From the NCBI GenBank assembly GCA_910586205.1, contig CAJUGD010000014.1, forward strand, positions 1 to 10,275: a stretch of 10,275 bases of DNA. The letters run 5' to 3'. The stretch comes from an uncultured Lachnospiraceae bacterium (GTDB taxonomy: Bacteria > Bacillota > Clostridia > Lachnospirales > Lachnospiraceae). Positions within the stretch are counted from its first letter, which is position 1. Every line of letters begins with the position of its first letter. A program made the translations under genes and the position numbers. Of this stretch, positions 1 to 6,269 are shown one piece after another. Below the pieces are notes generated by a model. The model had not been told where the DNA came from. It worked only from the letters and a program-made list of their open reading frames with translations, and did not search any database.

Positions 1-440
1 TTTATGCAGGAAAGGTAGATTGTATTTATATTGATCCGCCATATAATACAGGTGCGAAAGATTGGAAGTACAATAATGATTATGTGGATGGAAATGATAG
101 TTACCGCCATAGCAAGTGGTTATGTATGATGCAGAAACGGTTGAAATTAGCGAAACGGCTTTTGAATCCAAAAGACTCTGTACTGATTGTGACGATTGAT
201 GAAAAGGAATATCTGCATTTGGGGTGCTTGTTGGAGGAGCTGTTTCCAGAAACAAGAATGCAGATGATTGCTTCGGTAATAAATCCAAAAGGCAATAGGC
301 GAGACAATGAATTTTCAAGATGTGAGGAATACATATTTTTTGTCTATCTGGGAAGGGCAGCCATTGTGCTACACAATCTTCAGGGGAAAGAAATAGCCGC
401 CACTACTACCAATAGTGACGGCGGCCTCATAAGAGGTTAG
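1..440 (+). pseudogene. Truncated type III-like adenine DNA methyltransferase (Mod) fragment, chimeric 3' end
   Basis: The open frame runs in from the left edge (first complete codon at base 3), so the real start lies outside the window. It contains DPPYNTG (bases 45-65), the catalytic motif IV of N6-adenine methyltransferases. It continues with a family-typical stretch: a KWLCMMQKRL helix, then LLNPKDSVLIVTIDEKE and a leucine-rich helix ending in LFPE. This matches the middle of type III Mod or related site-specific methyltransferases. Similarity ends at about base 353, after IFFVYLG. The last 29 codons, to the TAG at 438-440, have no family character and read straight through an RNA hairpin region. 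The target-recognition and C-terminal parts are therefore missing and no Res partner follows. I judge it a decayed fragment joined to foreign DNA. That it is an adenine methyltransferase is well supported; the type III subclass is less certain. Confidence 0.75.
361..396 (+). pseudogene. Possible 3' tail of a type I (holin-like) toxin gene
   Basis: In the frame that ends with TAG at 394-396, bases 364-393 read LCYTIFRGKK. This is a short hydrophobic stretch closing with a basic tail, as in small membrane toxins of the TxpA/Fst/holin-like group. The N-terminal part and start codon are absent because the sequence to the left is the methyltransferase fragment. The call depends mainly on the flanking RNA signals: a plus-strand terminator downstream and a convergent antisense RNA gene overlapping the stop codon. 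The coding remnant is too short to identify by itself. Confidence 0.3.
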
Positions 441-485
441 TCAGTTATCATTGAGGGTAGGCCGCTTTTCTGGCTTTCCCCTTCT
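387..485 (-). ncRNA. Putative antisense RNA, type I antitoxin-like (about 100 nt)
   Basis: A minus-strand promoter at 492-520 predicts a transcript starting near 485. Reading leftward, the transcript ends in a strong hairpin: GCCGCC at 396-401 pairs with GGCGGC at 420-425, with ACTA/TAGT pairing inside. This is followed on the minus strand by the U-rich run UAUUUCUUU. The whole unit is about 100 nt, overlaps the 3' end and terminator of the presumed plus-strand toxin transcript, and contains no convincing reading frame. This is the layout of antitoxin RNAs such as RatA or SR4, which pair with the toxin mRNA 3' region. Promoter and terminator are seen in the sequence; the antitoxin role is inferred. 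Confidence 0.5.
421..469 (+). terminator. Plus-strand terminator-like hairpin overlapping the antisense RNA
   Basis: GCGGCC at 421-426 pairs with GGCCGC at 460-465, followed directly by TTTTC. Inside is a small CCTC/GAGG hairpin (425-428 with 433-436). The left arm is shared with the hairpin at 396-425, so the two plus-strand structures exclude each other. It would end a rightward toxin or methyltransferase-remnant transcript. Confidence 0.45.
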
Positions 486-491
486 ATCTAG

Positions 492-520
492 ACTATAACA
501 TATTTGGGTTATGGTTTCAA
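492..520 (-). promoter_or_regulatory. Sigma-A-type promoter for the antisense RNA
   Basis: On the minus strand, -35 TTGAAA (complement of 515-520) and -10 TATAGT (complement of 492-497) are separated by exactly 17 bp. Both boxes match consensus at five of six positions. The expected start is near base 485. Confidence 0.55.
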
Positions 521-530
521 CTGTTTTTTC

Positions 531-575
531 TGCCCTCAGTTGACAAACCATGTGTCCCCCTGTCCTCTGAGGGCA
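531..575. repeat. Perfect 9-bp inverted repeat in the gap before the regulator gene end
   Basis: TGCCCTCAG (531-539) and CTGAGGGCA (567-575) are perfect inverted copies around a 27-base loop that itself contains GACA/TGTC. There is a T run before the left arm and none after the right arm, so on neither strand is the hairpin followed by U residues. It is not a normal intrinsic terminator. It may be a mobile-element end or an mRNA 3' structure for the leftward regulator gene. I see nothing else in 521-636. Confidence 0.4.
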
Positions 576-636
576 GCAATCTCCAATAATAAAAACGAAT
601 CAATAAGCCTGCCTGACTTGCAAAAAGTAGGAGAAC

Positions 637-2637
637 TCACCCGCCCCGCACCAAAACTGCCAGCCCTGCCTCTGTGATCTCACATCCCCCTTTGGTGCGA
701 TGAACCAGGATGAGCTCCTGATCAGACAGCTCCTTTAACAGCCCCCGCAGCTTACCGTCACTGATCTGAGCGCCGGATTCTGACAGGGCTTTTTGTATGG
801 AGGTGCGCCCGCTTTTGGGCGTGTTTTTTATGATGGTGAGAACCTGGCGCTTGAGGGCAGTCAGATTATCTCCGGTGTTGGCCAGGCTGTCCCGGATGTA
901 GGAGGGAAGCTGGGAGAGGATTAGGGGGTGGGCAGCGTAAAGTGAGGAAAAATACTGAGCCAGGTTCATGAGTTCCTTCACATTGCCCGGGTAGTCGTAA
1001 CTTAGCAGGAACTGGTACAGGCTTTTGGAGAGGATTGCATCCATCTGAAAGGGGGAGTGGTGGAACAGGCTGCGGAAAAAATGTTCCAGCAACAGGGGGA
1101 TGTCCTCCCGGCGTTCCTTTAAGGGGATGGTATCCAGCACTGCTGTGCTGAGATGGAAAAACAGGTTTTCCTGGAAAGCATTTTCCTGTACCAGGGAGTA
1201 TAAGTTGGGGGCAGAGGTGGCGATTACCCGGATGTCCCAGGAACGCTGGGGGAGCAGGGAGTCGCTGGCCGTGTTCTGAAGGAGCTGCGCCAGGAAATCC
1301 TGCATCTTCGGGGACAGCTTTTCGATGTGGTCTACCAGGAGCGTTCCGTGGTTGGCGGCTTCCAGGATCTCGGGCAGATCGCAGCCGGACAGGGTGAGCA
1401 GCTGGTTGAGGCTGACAAAGGGGCAGCGGCGCCTGCTCGAACTTTGGTGGATGGCTTTGGCCAGCATCTTTTTCTGGGTTCCGCTCTCCCCCTGAATCAG
1501 TACAGGAAAGTCGTAGAGGGAAAGCCTCCTGGCATAAGAGAGCACCTCCTGGAAACGCTCAGAAACCGTAACCAGGTTGGAAAAGCTGCTGCGCTGCCGC
1601 TCAATGGGGGAGGTGTCTGGTTCCTGCCCCTGGGAGAGCGCCAGATCGGAAAGCAGGGGGGGCGCATTGGTATCAGTTTCCTGATTGACAGCGGGCTTGC
1701 TGGTCAGCAGACAGACACGGGTGTGGTTGGGGAAGGACAGTTCCATGACGCTTAACAGCATGGGGACATCCATGTGGTTGGCAATCCGGTAATCAGCAGT
1801 CTGGTTGAACAGGATTCTGGAATAGGCATGGGGAAGGCAATGGGAGAAGGGAGTTCCGATGCCCTGCTTTTTGGAAAAGCCCCAGTCCTTTGAAAAATGC
1901 TTATTTACCGCCATGATGGTTCCGCTTTCGTCCAGGAGACAGACGGCAAAAGGCAGGTTGGAGACCGTGGCCAACAAAAGCTGCTGGGAAAATACAAAGC
2001 TGCTGTAGTAGCTTCCGGCGGTCTTTACCACCTTTAAGATGTGGGAAATGTAATTTCTGGTAATCTGGTTGCCCAGCCTGGCAGGCAAATGAAACAAAAC
2101 ACACAGTTCATTGATGGTGGAAATGTCGATAATCCGGTTGCCGATGTTGATGACATTGCGGATATGGCCGGGAACCAGCCGGGGTTCTCCTACGGTGATG
2201 GCATAGCGGATGGAAAGGTCGGTCTCCTGGGTCTCGGAGGAGTAGGGGATAAACTGGTACTGGCTGAGGCCAAACTCTTCAAACTGCTGGATGGTGCTTA
2301 GGGTGGAGTCAAAAAAGTCATTGACCACATAGACCTTTTCCCCTGGGGGGATGCGGATAATCTGGTCTAAAAAGGCATGGTTGAAGGTTCGGGTACAGAC
2401 AATCTGACTGATGGAGTCCGGGATAGGGATGGAAAATTCGTCCTGCACCTTGGTGCTGGAAAAAAGGATACACTGGTAGGGAAGAAGCTGGGAAATGTCT
2501 GTAATGTCAGAGGGTGCGCTGGTGTCAAAAAGGATGTGATCTCCTAAGACGGAATGGAGATAGTCCTGAAATTCGATGCGGATGTAGGGGCTGATGCACA
2601 CGATCAGCACGTGTGGTTTTTTCTGGGAAAGGGACAT
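637..2637 (-). CDS. PrpR/PAS-type regulator with degenerate sigma-54-activator AAA+ domain
   Basis: Likely cytoplasmic transcription regulator of 666 residues. The start ATG has AGGAGG (complement of 2644-2649) six bases upstream. Residues 1-200 resemble the PrpR_N ligand-sensing region and 218-312 a PAS domain. Residues 377-560 align by eye with the AAA+ domain of bacterial enhancer-binding proteins, keeping PFV, GTL, the LKERREDIPLL block and GNVKEL. Key residues are altered: Walker A is GESGTQKK (383-390), Walker B is VDH (435-437) instead of DE, the arginine-finger positions are Q489 and H495, and about 20 residues including GAFTGA are missing between 410 and 430. The C-terminus (592-662) looks like a winged helix, not the usual Fis-type HTH. 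It should not activate sigma-54 polymerase. It is divergent from the peptide transporter operon and may sense its substrate, which is inference. Confidence 0.85.
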   Translation of the reverse strand: MSLSQKKPHVLIVCISPYIRIEFQDYLHSVLGDHILFDTSAPSDITDISQLLPYQCILFSSTKVQDEFSIPIPDSISQIVCTRTFNHAFLDQIIRIPPGEKVYVVNDFFDSTLSTIQQFEEFGLSQYQFIPYSSETQETDLSIRYAITVGEPRLVPGHIRNVINIGNRIIDISTINELCVLFHLPARLGNQITRNYISHILKVVKTAGSYYSSFVFSQQLLLATVSNLPFAVCLLDESGTIMAVNKHFSKDWGFSKKQGIGTPFSHCLPHAYSRILFNQTADYRIANHMDVPMLLSVMELSFPNHTRVCLLTSKPAVNQETDTNAPPLLSDLALSQGQEPDTSPIERQRSSFSNLVTVSERFQEVLSYARRLSLYDFPVLIQGESGTQKKMLAKAIHQSSSRRRCPFVSLNQLLTLSGCDLPEILEAANHGTLLVDHIEKLSPKMQDFLAQLLQNTASDSLLPQRSWDIRVIATSAPNLYSLVQENAFQENLFFHLSTAVLDTIPLKERREDIPLLLEHFFRSLFHHSPFQMDAILSKSLYQFLLSYDYPGNVKELMNLAQYFSSLYAAHPLILSQLPSYIRDSLANTGDNLTALKRQVLTIIKNTPKSGRTSIQKALSESGAQISDGKLRGLLKELSDQELILVHRTKGGCEITEAGLAVLVRGG

Positions 2638-2684
2638 GGGCGGCCTCCTGGTTGTTAGTAAATGGATAATGGTTCTTTGCTTGT

Positions 2685-2751
2685 CCGGAAGTTTTGCCGG
2701 AATCCTGGTTTTTATTATACTTCCTAATTTTTTTTATGTCTATATCCGGAT
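2685..2751. promoter_or_regulatory. CCGGA(A/T) motifs around the regulator promoter, possible operator
   Basis: CCGGAA occurs at 2685-2690 and 2697-2702, spaced 12 bp (about one helical turn), in the regulator leader just downstream of the predicted start. CCGGAT occurs at 2746-2751, just upstream of the -35 box. Such flanking copies fit an autoregulatory site, but no consensus is known to me. Confidence 0.25.
2714..2742 (-). promoter_or_regulatory. Promoter of the PrpR/PAS-type regulator gene
   Basis: On the minus strand, -35 TAGACA (complement of 2737-2742) and a perfect -10 TATAAT (complement of 2714-2719) are 17 bp apart. The predicted start near 2707 gives a leader of about 70 nt before the ATG at 2637. 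Confidence 0.65.
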
Positions 2752-2837
2752 TTTATTTCCGCGGGCAATGAGTCAGTATAATTATAGAGTCAATATAATT
2801 GATACATAAATAAAGATTTTCAAATCTAGATATAATA

Positions 2838-3002
2838 ATGCACCGGGAATACTTAAGAGAAGTCCACCCTGCCAGATGGAGCGCCTTGATACTGACTAAA
2901 GAATTATGGACATATCTTGCAGACCTGAACGAACAGGCACAAAAACGGTTAGATGCCATCATGGAGCAGATGAAAACAGCCGAGGGTGGTATGGTAGAAT
3001 GA
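2838..3002 (+). pseudogene. Truncated TnpV transposon-encoded protein
   Basis: The 54-codon frame begins MHREYLREVHPARW and continues with the ELWTYLADLNEQAQ core. That is the conserved centre of TnpV-type small proteins encoded in clostridial conjugative and mobilisable transposons, as I remember the family. Family members are around 110-130 residues; here both the N-terminal part and the C-terminal half (after QMKTAEG) are missing and the frame ends at TGA 3000-3002. No Shine-Dalgarno sequence precedes the ATG, so this is a relic. It shows that a mobile element once occupied the gap between the regulator and the operon it may control. The function of TnpV in transposition is not established. 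Confidence 0.7.
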
Positions 3003-3015
3003 TTATGACAAATAA

Positions 3016-3111
3016 GAATTTGTAAAGAAATATAAGGAAATCTTGCAAAAGAAACTTGAGGAATTAGCGGAAATGGCAGATGAGGATAAAAACTTTTTTC
3101 AAAAATATTGA
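3016..3111 (+). pseudogene. Unidentified charged helical reading-frame remnant
   Basis: This 31-codon open stretch begins EFVKKYKEILQKKLEELA and ends in KNFFQKY at TGA 3109-3111. It is preceded in frame by a TAA at 3013-3015 and has no start codon or ribosome binding site. The composition (Lys, Glu, Leu in helical spacing) is protein-like rather than random, so I read it as the end of a broken gene belonging to the same decayed mobile region as the TnpV fragment. I do not recognise the family. Confidence 0.3.
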
Positions 3112-3159
3112 CCAAGTGGTCTGTTTTATGGGTTGTAATATAAATAGACCAAGTGGTTA
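3110..3159. promoter_or_regulatory. Pair of TetR-type operator palindromes
   Basis: GACCAAGTGGTC (3110-3121) is a palindrome with 5-bp arms and a 2-bp centre. A second copy, GACCAAGTGGTT (3147-3158), lies 37 bp downstream and is preceded by TA. This shape is typical of TetR/AcrR-family operators. TTGACC at 3108-3113 could be a -35 box within the first site, but the best -10 candidate (TAATAT, 3136-3141) is 22 bp away, so the promoter itself is uncertain. No TetR gene is in the window. Confidence 0.5.
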
Positions 3160-3276
3160 ATATTATTTTTGGGGATTTATTTGCGGGAGAAGATAGCAGA
3201 TTTGGGTTGATTATATATAAAAATAAACAATAAATTTACCTAATTACTTAATAAAATTAAAAGGCGAGGAAAAAAG

Positions 3277-3324
3277 ATGAAAATTTCAACACTTTACTTT
3301 GACAAAGAAGGAGTACGCAATTAG
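3277..3324 (+). other. 15-codon reading frame upstream of the operon (leader peptide or gene stub)
   Basis: ATG at 3277 follows AAGGCGAGG (3260-3268) at a plausible distance and encodes MKISTLYFDKEGVRN before TAG 3322-3324. A terminator follows at 3337-3380. This could be a leader peptide in an attenuator for the transporter operon, or simply the start of a gene whose body was deleted. A second Shine-Dalgarno-like GAAGGAG (3306-3312) inside it has no start codon after it, which favours a deletion junction. There is no run of identical regulatory codons. Confidence 0.3.
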
Positions 3325-3336
3325 AATAGTAGGATA

Positions 3337-3380
3337 GCAAAACGAAGGCTTTTCTGGAAAAAAGTTGCCTTTGCTTTTTT
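3337..3380 (+). terminator. Intrinsic terminator upstream of the substrate-binding protein gene
   Basis: AAGGC (3345-3349) pairs with GCCTT (3367-3371). The stem extends inward through TTTT/AAAA and outward through GCAA/TTGC-type pairing with a bulge, and is followed by TTTTTT at 3375-3380. It sits only 41 bases before the ribosome binding site of the binding-protein gene, leaving no room for a convincing promoter in between. Confidence 0.7.
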
Positions 3381-3431
3381 ATTGCTTGCTTGTATTTCAT
3401 ATTCGGGAAGAATAAGATTAGGAGGAGTTTT

Positions 3432-5126
3432 ATGAGAAAGACAGGAAAGAAGTTGTATGCACTGCTGTTGGCAGCGTCTATGGCAGCCCTGACTGCCTGC
3501 GGAGGCGGTTCCGGCGATTCGAGTTCTGGTTCCGGGACAGCCGGTTCTACGGCAGCCCCGGCGGCCGGCGGTGAAACCCAGGCTCAGGCGGAGATCGCAG
3601 AAGGGGCATCGGTTTCCCAGGAGACTGATATTGTGGCAGCAGTCAATGTGGACTTTACCACCATGGATCCCATGGACACCAGCGATACCTTGTCCGGCGG
3701 TATCCAGCGTATGATTTCTGACAGTTTGTTTGGATTTGATGACGATATGGGGATCATTCCCATGCTGGCTACCGGCTATGAGGCCAATGACAATGCCACA
3801 GAGTTTACCATTACCCTGCGGGAAGGCATTTCCTTTACGGACGGCACTCCCTGGGATGCGGACGCAGCCCTGGCCAATTTTGCCAAGTGGGATGACGAGT
3901 CTTTAGGGCTTAAGAGAACTACCTTCCTCTGCAATGTGCTGGATACCTTTGAGAAGGTGGACGACTATACCATCAAAGTAAAGCTTACCGAGCCTTTCGG
4001 CGCTTTCATCAGCAACCTGGCTCATCCTGCCTGTGTGATCATGAGCCCCAAGACCATTGAGGCCGGTGTGGAGGAGTGTGCCAGAAATCCGGTGGGAACC
4101 GGACAGTATAAGTTTGTGGAATGGATTGAGGGCGACCATCTGACCCTGGAACTGAACAAGGACTGGTGGGGCTATAATGCAGAGATCTGCGGCGGCACAG
4201 CTCTGGCAGATGCAGACGCAGGCTTTAAGACCATTACCTTTAAGCCGGTTCCGGAGAGTGCCACCCGTGTGGCTATGATTCAGTCCGGGGATGCCCAGTT
4301 AATCTGGCCGATTCCAACAGAGAGTGTGTCTGTGCTGGAGAGCGACCCCAATGTGACCTCCTACCGGGATGACGGCATTGTTGTCCGTTACATGATGATG
4401 AATACCCAGAAGGAGCCTCTTAATAATGTGAAGGTTCGTCAGGCGATGGACTATGCGGTCAACAAGGAGGCTTACATCCAGGTGGTGGACAACGGAATGT
4501 CTGCTGTAGCCACCTCTATTATCGGACCGGCAGTTCAGTATTACAAGGGCAATGAGGCTCGTCCCTATGACCCGGAGAAGGCCAAGGCCCTTCTGGCAGA
4601 GGCTGGTTATCCGGATGGGTTTACCACTTCTTTGATGTATGCCAACACCACGGCAAACCAGAAGCGGGCAGAGTTCTTAAAGCAGCAGTTAGAGCAGGTG
4701 GGGATTAATCTGGAGCTTAAGGGCATGGAGAGTGCAGTTCTGAACCAGAAGATTCAGGATGTGGATGTTCCTGGTGCTGAGGCTGAGGTGGAGTGCTATA
4801 TCATCGGATGGTCTCCTTCCACGGGCGATGCAGACTGGGGAATCCGTCCTCTGGTAGCCATCGAGTCTGAGCCGCCTATGAGCTACAATATCTGCTATTT
4901 TGAGAATGAGGAGCTGGAGGGCTACATCAAGACCGGTCTGGAGAGTGCAGATGACGCTACCCGGAAGGAAGCGTATGAGAAGGCTCAGGATCTGCTGTTT
5001 GAGGAGATGCCCATGCTGTACTTAAGCCTGGAGTCCAATACCTGGGCTACCGGAGCGAAGCTGCAGAATGTAAAGATTTATCCGGATGGCGCTATTAATA
5101 TGAAGAACGCAAAAATGGCGAATTAA
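3432..5126 (+). CDS. Peptide/glutathione-type ABC transporter substrate-binding lipoprotein (SBP family 5)
   Basis: Extracytoplasmic lipoprotein that captures substrate for the downstream permease. I start at 3432 because GGAGGAG (3421-3427) directly precedes it and the protein then begins with a textbook lipoprotein signal: basic MRKTGKK, a hydrophobic core, and lipobox LTAC with the lipidated Cys at residue 23. A Gly/Ser/Ala-rich linker covers 24-60. The mature domain has SBP_bac_5 hallmarks: IPMLATGY through FTDGTPWDA (about 108-144), NPVGTGQY (219-226) and GWSPSTGDADW (459-469). Length 564 is normal. From memory, TTMDPMDTSDTLS, AFISNLAHPA, WPIP and the STGDADW motif resemble the glutathione-binding protein GsiB more than DppA or OppA. 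Substrate is therefore a short peptide or glutathione-like thiol peptide; the exact ligand is inference. First gene of the operon. Confidence 0.92.
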   Translation: MRKTGKKLYALLLAASMAALTACGGGSGDSSSGSGTAGSTAAPAAGGETQAQAEIAEGASVSQETDIVAAVNVDFTTMDPMDTSDTLSGGIQRMISDSLFGFDDDMGIIPMLATGYEANDNATEFTITLREGISFTDGTPWDADAALANFAKWDDESLGLKRTTFLCNVLDTFEKVDDYTIKVKLTEPFGAFISNLAHPACVIMSPKTIEAGVEECARNPVGTGQYKFVEWIEGDHLTLELNKDWWGYNAEICGGTALADADAGFKTITFKPVPESATRVAMIQSGDAQLIWPIPTESVSVLESDPNVTSYRDDGIVVRYMMMNTQKEPLNNVKVRQAMDYAVNKEAYIQVVDNGMSAVATSIIGPAVQYYKGNEARPYDPEKAKALLAEAGYPDGFTTSLMYANTTANQKRAEFLKQQLEQVGINLELKGMESAVLNQKIQDVDVPGAEAEVECYIIGWSPSTGDADWGIRPLVAIESEPPMSYNICYFENEELEGYIKTGLESADDATRKEAYEKAQDLLFEEMPMLYLSLESNTWATGAKLQNVKIYPDGAINMKNAKMAN

Positions 5127-5146
5127 CGGCAGGAAGTACAAAAGAA

Positions 5147-5168
5147 GCCGGTTTTATCAGAAACCGGC
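5147..5168 (+). other. Stem-loop after the binding-protein gene (mRNA stabiliser)
   Basis: GCCGGTTT (5147-5154) and AAACCGGC (5161-5168) form a perfect 8-bp stem with a 6-base loop, 20 bases after the stop codon. No U run follows. Such structures typically protect the binding-protein mRNA from 3' exonucleases. Confidence 0.6.
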
Positions 5169-5196
5169 CGGTGCATCTGGCTGATTCGATGTTTCA

Positions 5197-5235
5197 GGCG
5201 CTGCAAGGCTGTGGACTCAGTTTGCGGCGCCTTTT
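5197..5235 (+). terminator. Weak intrinsic terminator between binding protein and first permease
   Basis: GGCGCTGCAA (5197-5206) pairs with TTGCGGCGCC (5222-5231) over 10 bp including one G-U pair, followed by TTTTGCTT. The U run is short, so termination is probably partial. The result would be more binding protein than membrane components. The rest of 5127-5323 holds the stem-loop above and the next ribosome binding site. Confidence 0.5.
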
Positions 5236-5323
5236 GCTTCACAGGAAAGCGTCTTTTCTTCCCATATGTTTTAAGTGAGTTTTTACATTGTCCGGTTTGA
5301 AACCAGTAAGGAGATGAGAGAAA

Positions 5324-6244
5324 ATGTTGCGATATACCTTAAAACGAATTGTAGGAGTGCTTCCCACTCTGATTATCGTAGTAACCTTTGTATTCTTTTT
5401 TGTCCGGATGATTCCCGGAGACCCGGCACGTCTGGTGGCCGGAGAGCAGGCCACATTGGATGCAGTGGAGGCAGTGCGGGTTCAGCTAGGCTTAGATCAG
5501 CCCATCCACATTCAGTACCTGAAGTATGTGGGCGGTCTTTTAAGAGGAGATTTAGGCATGTCTCTGCGGACCAAAAGGCCGGTGTTTACCGAGGTGGCTG
5601 CCCGGTACGGCAACACTATGGCCCTGACCTTTGCCAGCCTGCTTTGGAGTACCATTGTGGGAGTGATTTTAGGGGTCTGGTCAGGGAAAAACCGGGGCAA
5701 ATGGCAGGATTTTACTGGTATGACCCTGGCGGTCTCAGGAATCTCTCTGCCCAACTTCTGGATTGGATTTCTTTTGATTATGGCATTTTCCGTGAAGCTT
5801 AGGTGGTTTCCCACCACAGGAGTGGGAAGCTGGAAGAACCTGGTTCTCCCGGCCATTGCACTTGGCACCAGCATCGCGGCGATCATTGCCCGGTTTACCC
5901 GTTCTTCTATTGTGGAGGTATTAAAGGAGGATTATATCCGCACGGCCAGAGCCAAGGGTCTGAAGGAAAAGACTGTGACCTGGGGCCATGCCTTCCGCAA
6001 TTCCATGATTTCCGTGGTAACGGTGGTGGGTCTGCAATTTGGTTTCCTGCTAGGCGGTTCTGTGGTGACAGAGGCAGTGTTTGCCTATCCGGGGTTAGGG
6101 CAGCTTCTGGTGGAGTCTGTGAATTACCGGGATTATCCGGCCATTCAGTCCCTGATTTTGATTTTCTCGCTGCAGTTTATTATCATTAATCTGATTGTGG
6201 ATATCCTCTATGCGATTCTCAATCCGGAAATCAAGCTGTCGTAG
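5324..6244 (+). CDS. ABC transporter permease, DppB/GsiC-type
   Basis: Inner-membrane subunit of the peptide importer, 306 residues, a normal length. ATG 5324 follows AAGGAG (5308-5313) by 10 bases and opens with the family-typical MLRYTLKRIVGVLPTLIIVV membrane anchor, then MIPGDPARL (29-37) and a long extracytoplasmic segment around 40-95. About six hydrophobic segments follow. The cytoplasmic EAA loop, which docks onto the ATPases, is visible at 204-227 (YIRTARAKGL to HAFRNS). The C-terminus NPEIKLS is typical for DppB/GsiC-like subunits. It should form a heterodimer with the permease encoded next. The gene is separated from the binding-protein gene by 197 bases with RNA structures, and from the second permease gene by 174 bases containing a tandem repeat. 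Confidence 0.93.
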   Translation: MLRYTLKRIVGVLPTLIIVVTFVFFFVRMIPGDPARLVAGEQATLDAVEAVRVQLGLDQPIHIQYLKYVGGLLRGDLGMSLRTKRPVFTEVAARYGNTMALTFASLLWSTIVGVILGVWSGKNRGKWQDFTGMTLAVSGISLPNFWIGFLLIMAFSVKLRWFPTTGVGSWKNLVLPAIALGTSIAAIIARFTRSSIVEVLKEDYIRTARAKGLKEKTVTWGHAFRNSMISVVTVVGLQFGFLLGGSVVTEAVFAYPGLGQLLVESVNYRDYPAIQSLILIFSLQFIIINLIVDILYAILNPEIKLS

Positions 6245-6269
6245 GGGAGTGAGCATCTGGAATGGGTGA

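Noticed and set aside
396..465. Possible riboswitch or attenuator with alternative hairpins
   Set aside because: The overlapping hairpins are better explained as convergent terminators of two opposing transcripts, because each has a U tract on a different strand.
1327..1755. Open frame of 142 codons on the plus strand inside the regulator gene
   Set aside because: It lies antisense to the AAA+ coding region, has no ribosome binding site or recognisable domain, and its composition mirrors the opposite frame.
2594..2809. Plus-strand 71-codon frame with hydrophobic stretch across the regulator start
   Set aside because: It overlaps the regulator start and promoter antisense, and lacks a Shine-Dalgarno. 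The hydrophobicity comes from the T-rich promoter region.
2753..3115. Minus-strand 120-codon frame over the divergent gap
   Set aside because: It is antisense to the TnpV remnant, whose plus-strand reading has clear family similarity.
5275..5802. 175-codon plus-strand frame overlapping the first permease
   Set aside because: It is a shadow in another frame of the DppB-type gene, whose own frame has the permease motifs and ribosome binding site.
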